A stretch of 64,000 nucleotides of DNA, taken from Tribonema minus. Its lineage: Eukaryota > Sar > Xanthophyceae > Tribonematales > Tribonemataceae. Both the position numbers and the translations under genes were made by a program. Positions 20,801 through 32,800 of this stretch are shown piece by piece (the first letter of the stretch is position 1; every line of letters starts with the position of its first letter). Below the pieces are notes generated by a model, which was not told the DNA's origin, searched no databases, and saw nothing but the letters and a program-made list of their open reading frames with translations. Location: NCBI GenBank assembly GCA_017506865.1, contig JAFCMP010000527.1:62001-126000 (forward strand). Reading direction: 5' to 3'.

Positions 20801-23800
20801 AGCAGCTGTATCTGATCACTTCACCTACTTTTACACAATATCCCGCCATGCAATACCTACATACCTTGTCCTTCTTGGCCACAGCGCTCAACGCGTCGCC
20901 CACGCCGAGCCATGCTGGCAGGTTCAGGCGCGTCTGCGTCCACGCAAACACCCAGGGGATGGCGCGCAGTGTCTCCACACCGCCTGTGGGGCGCCGCTTG
21001 GCAGGCCGCGACCCAATGTTGAGGGCCCCTGGGCATGCAGGCGCGGTGACGGTAGAAATGAGCCTACACACAAATTGTAGTGCATGCTGAGAGTGCATGC
21101 AGTCTGTGGGCGCCGTGGCGAAACGCGGCAACTGTAGCGACAGAGTGCTTGAGAAGACGCGGCGTTGTTGCTGATGTGTGCGTTGGCCAGCAATGCAGCA
21201 AGCGCTTTTGAACGCGGCACATGCAAGCGCAATTCACAAAATACGTCAGCGCTGCTCACCTAGCTCCAGCTCCGGCGTAGAGGCGCGGAAGTAGCCCACA
21301 AACTTGGGGTCGTGCCTGACAATGTTGCGGTACTTGGTGCATGACACGTCGCTGAGCGTTGCCATGGTGTCGCGCCAGGCCTGTGGCGGTGGCTGCGTCT
21401 TGGAGAAGGCATCGCTCAGCACGCCGGCTGTGTAGATGTCCAGCGTGCGCTCTGCACGTGACACAGCACAGCACCAGCAATGGAGTGGGCGCTGTGTTAG
21501 GCGAGTAGCAGGAATTCGTATGATGAAGTGGAATGGCTGCTAAGCATGTGGCAGTATGCGCTTCATGAGGATCCTCTCAACATGCTTGGCATGCGAATGT
21601 TGCGCCTGAGCGCTTGCTGTCACAGCAAGGCTAGGCACGAAGGATAGGATGAAGAAGTGGTGAAGCTACACAGCATGCTGACAAGCCTAGCGTTATACAC
21701 GAGGTATTGGGCATACGCGGTGATATGCACATTTGTGCACTTGACACCAGAGCATCAGATTGCATGCATCCAGGAACAGTGGGGGTCTCGAAAAAAGCCT
21801 AATTGTACAAAATGTTAGAAGTCGGTGGCATTATACCTCCGACGTGCAAGTGATCGGTAGCATGGGGCTGTCTGGTCGCAACACGGTAGGTTTTGCGTTG
21901 CTCAGCCATTGTTCTCAGTCTTTTGCTCAAGAGGCCGCTGTAGTGCCTCCTTTGCATCTGCCGCATGTATGACGCACATGCAGACGAAAGTTGTGTGCTG
22001 ACTAAGCCTTGCATTGCCGCACTGCTATCGAGTCAAGCAGGCGCATGCGCATTCAATGCAGTGCTGCTTACTTGCTCCAAGCTCTTGACGTCGCCCCATC
22101 TTCGTCCCATATTGAAGTAGAAGCCAAACATTCCAAGTGTCAGATAGCAAACTCAGATTCAGAGGAGTATGTGTGGGTACCTGCAATGCCAGCGTTGCCG
22201 AAGTTCTGCGTGATCATCTCTCCTTGCTCCGTCACACGGAACCGGCCCTGCATGCAGCCACGCGCGCAAAAGCAGCATTCAGGCACACCACATTGCACGC
22301 AACATGTCATTTGCAGTTCCCTGCGGCGTATAAAAGCTTCGAGGCCCCCCCAGTCGCATTGGGCGGGTCGCGTGTGCAATCACCGTTCTTGGTGGCATCA
22401 AAGCAGAACAGTGCTCTGCGCGCGCGCGGTGTCCACCACGCATATTTCAAGAAGGCGCCATCATAATCATCGGGTCTAGCGCAGGCTTCAACTGTACGAA
22501 CTCGTGCAACAAGTAGCTGGCAATTAGTGTCTTGTCTAAACGTCCTGAGACACTTCACAGATTTCCATTACCAGTGCCTCTCACACTTCAACTTAGCCCC
22601 GTTCAATGGCTGCATTGACAAGACTCTGGCTTGGCCACAAGACACTACCGTCATAAGCTCAACTCGGCCAAAAGGCGTGCTTCACAATTGTTAGGGTTAG
22701 GGTTAGTGGCAACCCAGGTATAGATAGCCAATGGTTGTCTAGTCGTATTGCCCTGTGCAATACAGGATGGCAGCAGGATCTGGGGGCGTGCCACCCCTCA
22801 GGGGTTACTTAGGGTTAGGGTAAGGGTGATCCAGGTAATCCAGCACCAGCAAGCGGTATCGGCACCAGCACTGAATCCAAGAGCTGTGCTGTTTACATAG
22901 AGTACTGCATCAAGCTGACAGTAGCACGGCTCACGCAGTGATGGCAACAATCAGAGCTACGGCCATCGCAGCGCATCGTGCATACCTACCTACCTGTAGG
23001 GTGCCAGGCAGCTGAGTGCTGGTACCGTGGTGGAGCACTGCTTCAACATCACGTAAATGGAGCATACATACACACCTGGATAGTGCCCGGCGGTTGAGCA
23101 GTGATGGCCTGGTAGAGAGCGGGGTTGCCACCCCGCGAGACTGTGCCTCCTTTGCCATGGAAAAAGGTGAGCTGCACGTTGTAGGCCTTGGCCAGGGACG
23201 CCAGGCGTTCCTGTGGTGGTATTGCCATAACAAATTGCAGATGGCAAGTTAGTGTCGTTGCACTATAATAGAGGGCTTCCACATTCCAGCCACAGAGTCA
23301 AATCTGAAGCACTTCAGGTGCACTATCTCCTACCTTCGGCGTTGTGTGGGTAGAGTCGTTCAACTTGCGAAAACGTGAAATCTGCTGTTCAGCATCTTAG
23401 GGCTAACCCTAACCTTAACTGTAACTGCGTCACTAGCTTGTGGCATGCCGCTGGGGGTTACACAGTGCCACGGCCACCACAAGCCTCGACACGGCAGATG
23501 TTGCAGACATACCGTTAGGTTAGGGATGGGTAAGGTATATATACCCAATCACATGATGTACATCACCATATTCTGGATTTGTTAGCCTCTGTGCGTGACA
23601 GTGTGTGCTTCAAACAAGAATGACCATGCCCATTCTCAAGTCCGGTGGATGTGTAGCTGATGCTTACTCAATGTCCTTCATCATGTCCTAAGCCTCTGCA
23701 CCTAATGATCATGGACTTGACAACAGGATGCGCATGCCGTTCTTGTCATCACGACTGATGAATAGGTAGCTAATGTGTACCTGTGCCTCAAACTGCGCCC

Positions 23801-26800
23801 AAGCAGCTGCCAAGCGCCCTGCGTCCTTGGCACTGTCACTGTAGCCGATCATGACCTGCGCACAGTTGCACACAATTGCAGCAACTCTCAGCATCTGGGT
23901 TGTGCTTTGAAGTTCAAAATGACACTGTTGAGAGTTCTGCGTACCCACATTTTGCCTGACCACGACCTCCAGATGTACGTATGTGTACTTCTACAAATAC
24001 ATGTGTAGCAGCACTCAGCCGTCGCGACGCGTGCCTTGCACCTATGTATGCACATGTGCAGCAGCCCTGAGCATCTGTTGTTGTGAGTAAAGCGCTCAAG
24101 TGGTCATCACCGCCTGAACAGCCACCGTATTAAGATACGTCCACGTTTTGGTGTGTACCTGTACTTGCCCGTAGCATATACACTGAGAATTACCAGTACC
24201 ACTGTCGCCCACGTTCAGCAGGTGTTTGCAACTGAAGCATGCGCCTGTAGACAGCATCTCTGGTGCTGTTGCGTACTTCCAATACCAGCATATGTCTCTA
24301 CCGATGTGCAGGGACTTCCAATTTCAACTACATATTCAGCCGCAAAGCTCAATGTGAGAAGGGTTACATGTTATTCACCTCCTGGTGTCCATTGATGTTG
24401 CCCCTGTACCAAGGCAGAGAATACAGGGTCTCCATGGTGGTTGCGGAGGCCTCCAGATCGGTGAGTGTCTCAAAGAGAGGCACAACACGCATGTTCCACC
24501 CCACATTGAACTCTTGCAGCAGGAGCTTCACTGCCAAGACATCACTGGGGCTCTTGCACATGCTGATGACATAGGCTCCCAGGGCGTCCTGCATGACGAC
24601 AATGCAGGCAATGCGTCATCATGTTGAGGAATTGGCAGTGTCCATCCGGTAAGTGGCGAGCACTCCAGTCACTGTAGGATGCTTTCAAAAACTAGTCTGT
24701 AGGAGAAATATTGTTGGGCCCAGTCCAGGTGGTCCCACAGCTGCGTCTACATTAAGGGCATGGACTTGAGTATCATATCATGCACTGGCGCTTGATGATT
24801 GTGTTTGTGGCCCATGTGGCCTGCGCACAGGTACAGCCACTCTTGCAAATATATATGAAGAGGTGCTGATGCGACTCGAGTCCTTCATTTCGTCGTGGAC
24901 AACCGCGCAACTAGGCAGTGGAGTTGTGTAGACTGGACGATACGGCAATAACAACACACCATGGTTCCTGCAATAGAGGAATGGCGCATGATGTTGAGAG
25001 AGATCAATAACGTACACGCTAGTGGCGACCGGACCCTCATGATAACCCTGACAACATCGAAAGGGCTTCCAGGTTTGATATCAGGCGTAGCATTGGGTTA
25101 GGGTTGCACGACCTGATCCTCACTCCAATCCCGGTCATGAGACATGCACCAGGGGTGGCCTTAGCAGTGGCGCAGACGCTCAATGACCGTCACGGCACTG
25201 ATATCAAAGGCATGCATCGTCAATTGTTCGTTCTGCTGCGCCAATCGTGTGCCGCTGACCGCGCAGAGTAAGTGACAAAATTGACTAACAAACATGTCAA
25301 GTCTGTGTTGCAGCAGCGTACATGAGCACTGATTTTAACGTGCTGCTGGGCGCGGAGCCCGTCACCAGGTGTTAGATTCAACTCGAGGTTTAAACCTGAT
25401 CCTATCCCTGACAACGCGTAGTTTCACCCACTTCAAAATGTATGCTGCAAAGTATTTACCTTGCCCAGACGTGCGACGGTCTCAAAAGTGCGGAGGGTGT
25501 CCTTGACGGTGGCGTCAAACGCGCTGCTAGGCGCAGAACCCGTTGTGAGACTGTTGCGCGGCAGCAGGGGGCGCTTGGAGTTGAGCTCCGTGAGCAGCCA
25601 CGTGGTACGAGTCTCCTCATCCCACTGCAGCGGCACAAGAGCACGATTGGTGTCAGTAGGTGGTGATGGTCATGATGGGTCACCTGATGAGCATTGCTGA
25701 ACAGAGGCATACTCAGAGGCAGTGTAGTACAGTACACTGTACTGCGATGAGTCAAGGTTAGGGGCATTGTTGGCACTATTGGTGGTATTCATGCAGGGGT
25801 GGTGTAGCTACGATGATGAGGGAGTGAGACGCAGCGCGCAGACAGTGTTTGTGGGGCTATTGCACTGCTGTCGCTGCGAGGGTTAGGTTAGGTTAGGTCA
25901 GGGAGTACCACATTAGGTTGGGGTTGGGTTCAACCCTAACCTCGCACTAAGGTCATGCGTACTGCGCTGTAGATTCCGGCACGTGGCTGCCAAGGCCATC
26001 GCTGCCAGCAACCATGACAAAAACATAGGCTGACAAGAATTCACCAACGGCCCTGATTGTGCAAGTTTTGGCTGACCTGGCATGCAAGCACTTCATATTT
26101 AACCCGCACTGCTGTTGCGCAAAGCCTACTTAATGACGGTGTGTGAATGCTTGACGACCTGCATACCACACGTGCACACTGCGCCATTGCGTGTGAGCAA
26201 CCACGAGCATGGCGCACATGCCTCTCATGACATCAAAGACCCAGAATACTAGGTACAAAGGCTAGTGCAGTAATGTTAATGTGGGTTGTATTGCTTCGCG
26301 TGGGGTTCCTGGCCTATAAGTATATATGTATGCCTGCGCCAAGAGCTAGCCAGGACCCAATATGCCTTTTCTGAGTCATGTATAGGGTGACTGACAGAGC
26401 GAAAGAGTGCCTCGCTTTGCGCCCAGGCTGCAAACCTGTTGGAAGGAGGTAAGGATAATGATTGATATAGAATTTTACCACTTTTTGCAAGGTTGCTGAC
26501 CTGCAGGTATGAGCCAACACCCAGCCAGCGTGTAATGGCGTCCAGGGCTTCAGAGTGCCTGCAAACAAAGTGCAGGAAAGAGCAATGGTTAGGATGGCAG
26601 TGGGGTGGAAGGACGATGCAAGTTTACAGTAGAACAGCGGGCTTTGGCCGCCACAAGCTGGCACAGGGTCATTCTGAGATGCATTTCAAGAAGTAGGGCC
26701 ATGAGACACAGTCCTGACTGCAATGGAACTGCGCAGCTGGTGCACAAGGAGCAATTGATGCCAATGGTTCATGAGTCAAAACCTGCACAAAGTATCACAC

Positions 26801-29800
26801 AGGCAAGCACTGTACTGATGATGACTACCAGGCGCTGTCATGGAGGGATTGCATTTCATGCAGCATAAGACAAGACCGTCAACATGCGGCAGCATATGGG
26901 GTAACCATGAGATGGTCGCCCTGGCTCACTTGACCTCTGTGCATGCCACAGTACCCTGCACAATTGCGATACCTGATGATTCCAAGATTCAAGCTGCTCA
27001 ATAGGCTCTGTTCAGCAGCGGGCTTCTGACCCGATCGCAGCAACAGTAAGACCCCGGCGTTTCATTGTTTCATACTTCTGCAATTAAGTGATCGGCGACT
27101 CTGCAAGGCTGGCATTCTATCCCCACCTTACGGACTCCTGGCGTATGTCGAGGGGTGCCAGCACAAGTCCAAAGCAGGCAACGCGGCGGATGACATCCTT
27201 GAGAAGACCATTTGCCATGGCAGCCTGGTTGGTGGCCTCGAGGCTCCTGTGCAGAAGGTTCAGGGTGTCCAGGACCTCCTGCCTGCACCAGGGTTGCCAA
27301 AGTGCGAAAAGGAAGGTTGATGTTGTGGCAACGAGTTGATGTTCGGATACGGTAAGTAAGTACACCATATGGTACGTTCAGGATGATTGCTGACTTCCCG
27401 TACATACATACTGGCCTGCATGAACATATAGTAAGGTATCGAAAATCGTTACATGCCTGGGGGATTCACTAAGGGGTATGTTCAGAGTGTTCATTCATTG
27501 CGTTGTCGGCAAATGTGATTGGTAGTGCCGCTATGCACAGGCAAGTGATCTGGCAGAGGGCAGAAGTCATGGTAGTGTCTGGCTCCAAATGATGAATGCT
27601 ACCAAGTAGCAGTAGTCGTGGTAGTGTCTGGCTCCAAATGATGAATGCTACCAAGTACAAGACAATTTGAGGAAAAAGAAGGCATCCACGTTGAGCAAGC
27701 CCTGTGCTTGACCCATGTGCTTGACCCATGTTCCACAACAATGCTTCAGCAGTTTCATCAACAGATATACATGGAGTGTCCTACCACTCCCTGTAACTGT
27801 GGCCCCGCTTGCCATGGCCGCATGAGGCATATACGTTGCTTGCTGAAGTGAAGTCATTCTTGATTTTGTTACGATTGCGAGTGCACCAGGCTGCTTTGCA
27901 AGCACACTACAGCCTCATGGGAAGGTGAGGGCTGTGCATGGCGTTGAAGAGGAAGGCGCATGAAAGGCAGCAACGGCAAGCCATCATTTGTGCTTACTTG
28001 TCTTTCAGCTCCAGGTCCTCAACCGAGAACACGGCCTTGCCCTTGAGCATATCATCAATCTGTCATGAGCAAACACATTACGCCGAAGATAATTGGAACA
28101 GGAGAGGACAAGGTGAAGCTCAGGTGAGCTGAATGGAAGTAGTTGAAGTGTGCATCATCATGAACGTGTGTTTGTCAGCGGCTCGTGTCGCAGCCAATTT
28201 ATGAATATATGGGGGGGGTAGCAGCTACAGGAATGCACGTGCAAGGCATCTGAACAACATCAGTAGCAACTGCTTAATGGGCCAATACCATCAAAGAGGC
28301 ACCATCATACGTACATACTTGCAGCGTTGCACGGCTGAGTACATTGCCGGCATTGAAGCTTCAGCTCACGGTTTACTATATCCTCATGCAATGTCGTGCA
28401 AGCCAGTGAAATGACCATCCTGAGGTACACATCGAAAACACATCAGTGCCAAGCAAGCAATGCAGGCTTTGACAGCATGCTACCCTTGCCCCGCCCATTG
28501 AAGAACATCCATTGAAAAAGCGGCAACCATATTGCACACAAACACGAGCGGCACCACCGGTTACAACTTGGAAGATGCAAGTCTCAAATGTGGTCTTTGC
28601 ACACCTGCTCTAGTGTGCGTTCCAGGCGAGCTTCCAGGGTCTTGACAATCTCGCGGTAGGGCTCCCGTACTGCTGGGCCACCTGATCATCACAGAAAGCC
28701 AGAATACAGAAATGGTGTGCAACTTTGTTTGAGGATCAATGTGTGCATGTAAACGAAGCTACTCGTGCATATGCGGGAGTGATGGTGACTGTGACTACCA
28801 GGGATTGAGTGGCATGATCCACATATACTTCTATATGAAAGACTGACAGTGGTGGCGGTCATGCCAGTGGGTGCAGGCCCTAACCCTAAGTGCAAACGCA
28901 GCTTCGGGTTAGGGCAAGGTTCAGTGCTGGCTTCTGCGTACTGTAGCGTACAGCATCAGCAGCAATGTGCAAGTACATGAGAATGACACACCTGCTGCTT
29001 CCCTCAGCTCCGGCGTGCACTTGGTGGTGCTCAGCTCCATGCGCAGCTTCTCCACATCCTGGCGCAGTAGAGATGCCGCTTGCCATCGAGCCCTGTGCAG
29101 CGTAGCAAAATAGCACAGGACTGGTGTGAGAACATGTGTGTCCATTTGAGGCTTAGGGTTAAAGTTAGGGTTACCTGACCCTAAATCTGTCCATTTGAGG
29201 CTCACAGTCCTGAGGGAAGCACCCAAAACACAAGCTACGGTAGCTCAGTAATAAACACAAGCTACGGTAGCTCAGTGGTAGAGCGTGTGCTTGACATGCA
29301 CAAGGTCGTGGGTTCGAAACCCATCCGAAGTACTTTTGGCGGCGGCGGCGGTGGCATTTGAGTGGTTGTCGTTGAACACTCTCCGACTGTAACACGACAT
29401 GTACATTCCGTACAGCGAGCTTCAAGTTGGATGCCAGTGATCTGGGCTTTTTCACGCCCTGAGCGAGAATTAATAAAAAGTACAACGTGCCACGCACATC
29501 AGGCACGCTGTGGCTATTCTATTCAAGAATGTGCTTACATGATGTTTTGCCCTAAAGCGTACACAAGACTGCAACAAGCACTCCCAGAAGCTTTCCAAAA
29601 TGGTCTGCTCAAAGCCCATCGCTTGCGCATCAGCAAGCGCCGCCAAGCTTGGTACATTGCCATAGGAATAACGACACACACGTGGAAACGTGGGCGACAA
29701 TGTAGGCCAACAGCTGTCTGCACCTGCGCAGCAATGCCGCCCACAGCCTGTCTTTCCTCGTCTCCAGCCTTGAGAAACATTTTGGACAACGCTACAGTAC

Positions 29801-32800
29801 ATCACAGTGAAGTATACAGCGGTCGCAGCGCTGACGACACAGCTGTTTCTCGTGGTGCGATCAGGATTGCTGCGGCTGCAACTAATCGCCGCAGCGGCTG
29901 TTGCTGACGCCGGTGTGAGATACTGGGTTTGATTATGCAGTGTCAATAATATGGGACAGACAGTCTGAACGGTGCTGCGCGAGGGCGATGTTCAGGATGA
30001 CCGTGGCCAGCGGACAGGACCCTCAGCTTCGGTTATCGACACCTGACACCGGCCTTGGCATTACCACAAACCAATCTTGCCCCCCCGCCAAAAGGCAGCA
30101 GTTTCAACTTCCACACGAAGAGGTCAACAGTGTTCTTTTTTAATCAAGTCGTCAAACTCACAAATTGTCTTCTTGAATGTTGGTAATTTTGAGTCACATT
30201 GTCTTATTATAATAAGACAATGTGTCACAATGTGACTTATTATAACAAGACAATGTGACTCAAAATTGTCACAATGTGACTTATTATAACAAGACAATGT
30301 GACTCAAAATTACCAACATAATGTGACTTATTATAACAAGACAATGTGACTCAAAATTACCAACATTCAAAAGACAATTTGAGTTTGTTTGACTTTAAAT
30401 AAGACAATGTGACTCAAAATTACCAACATTCAAAAAGACAATTTGTGAGTTTGTTTGACGACTTGATTCAAAAAGAACACTGCCGCTCTCTCCAGTGAAA
30501 AGCTGCAACTGCTGCCTTTTGGCGGGGGGCAAGCCTGGTTGGTGGTGGTAATGCCGCAGCCGGCAGCTGCCACGAAACCAAGCTGATGCTGAGCATTATG
30601 TCCGCTGGCCACGGCCATCCTGAACATCGCCCTCGTGCAGCAACGTTGTTGCGTTGTGTCTGCCTGTCCCATACTTTTGACACAAATCAAACCTAAGTCA
30701 TATCAACACGGTCAGCAACAGCGTAGTTGCAGCCGCGGAAGCAGTCCTGATCGCACCACGAGAGATGGCTCTGTCCTCAGTGCTGTGACCGCTCTACACT
30801 TCATTGCGAGATGTACTGTGGCGCGTTGTCCAGAATGTATCTCAAGGCTGGGGCGCACATTCTCAAGGCTGGGGAAAGGAAAGACAGCTGCGCACTGCTG
30901 CGCAGGTGCAGACAAGACAGCTATTGGCCTACATTGTCGCCCGCATCTCTATGCGAATAGCGCCCGCGCTCAAGTGTGTGTCACACACAGCTGCTCGCGC
31001 GGGATGCTTTGTCTGCTCGCTTCGAAGAGGCGCGTGTCGAATCAGTTACGTGGATCGACGGTTACAAAAACTCGGTTCCAATTATCATTGACAAATTGAC
31101 GGATCGTCAAACTTTAGTTTGAATTCCCTTCAATTTTGAAAAGGATGGGTAATGTCTGACGTAATTGACAGTGGTTTGAATTCTTCACCCACCTGAAGCT
31201 GACCTCCATTGTGACCTCTGGTGTGACATTAGGGTTGCCGTCACGGTCCCCACCACCTGCACCCGACATGACAGTTGCAGCTCAGCTTGATGGCCATGAA
31301 TCATACTTCAATCTGTATATGCAAGTACAAGAATGCGATGTTGGGCTCGGATGATTTGAAAAAAAAGCAGAAGGGGTACATAGAAATTCACTATTAAAAT
31401 TTAAATTTTTTAAATAATGTTTTGTCATGTTGTAAGTGAAAGACCAAATAAAACTGGAAGGTCAATTGATTTACATGCATGGCTTGCAAGGCCAACCAAC
31501 TAAAAATAAATCTTGTTTTAGTCCATTGCGTGTATTATTAAAAACAAAAAAAAAGAAATAAAAACACAAGTGATGTGCAGTTGTTCAGGGTTGACGCTCA
31601 CTGCGATACGTCGCAGGATGGACTGTGTGTGGATGCCAGAGCTGACAGGTATGTAAGTACGGCTGGCGCTAGAGTACTGCCAGGGTAGGTGATGAACAAG
31701 ACGTGTGGTGTGATAGTGCCGTGTTGTGTAGTTGTTTCAAGCAGCAAGACCTCTGACATACTGGTACGCAGCTGATTGGCTGAAAATCTGCTCTGATACA
31801 GTCACGTTGAGCAACCGCCTCAGACAACAAGAGCATATGACATATCCTTTTGATGACTTCATGCATGGCTCATTACTTGTCATTACGGTCAGTTGTGAGA
31901 TTGGAGATGCTGAAAGTTGCGCATGGGAGCAAATTTGCTAAGGGCTAACTAACCCTAGCACTTTGTCACGGCAACTCCTGTTGGCGCTATAGTGAGGTTC
32001 TAGTGGCGTGCTCAGTGCATGTGTAAAGAGAGAGATAGAGATGTGGGGCTTCCCCAGAACACACAATGTACTTGAAGTAGCTCATCTGCCTTCATACACT
32101 GCTGATGCACTACTTCACTGATTGAGTGCACTTTAAGGAGACCCCAGGCAACAGATTAAATTATGTCTGCACATTGGCGTGAAGCACAACATCCATAACG
32201 TTAGCACCTCAAACAGTGATGATGCAGATGTATGTATGCATGTGCAGTACTCACACCACGATCCAAAGATGACTGGCGCAACGTCTGTAGGCAGCGGCTT
32301 GCCAATAGCGTTCACCAGAACGGCATCCAACTTGCGCAGCCACGATGGCACCGCTTCCCAGAGGACCTGTCCACAGTGCACCACAGGCAGCAAGGGTTCA
32401 CAATCAGGGGCGCATCTGGGCAGATTGAGGGTCAGGGTTCGGGGTAGCAAAAGAGGTTGGGGCACAGGCAAGAATTCTGGGCACTCAGAGCAGCAGCAGC
32501 AAGCATCCTGGGCCTGCTGGAGCATGATGGCTGTGGCACCGCCAGTTCGGGGTAGGGTTAGGTTACAATCCTAGACTTAGGGTTAGGATTTGGGTTTCCA
32601 CCCTAAGCAGGTATGCCAGACACAAACTGTATGGAATTTGATTGGCGCCTTGCTGATGCACATTACTCAGCCTTGACAGCCATGTAGAAAAGCATGTTGC
32701 CGGTCCGTTTGAAGCTCTAGATTTTGTGCGTTCCTCATCGCGCCTGTGGGTACCCCTAACCCTAACCCTAACCCTGACCCTAACCCTAACAAGGGCTCCG

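Noticed and set aside
29261..29332. Fully functional tRNA-Val gene
   Set aside because: The acceptor stem has an A-A mismatch and the sequence is joined to a repeat body found elsewhere, so a SINE head is preferred. Not excluded.
30804..31091. Open frames in the foldback arms as possible transposase
   Set aside because: No catalytic motif or recognisable domain on either strand; frames are broken between arms.
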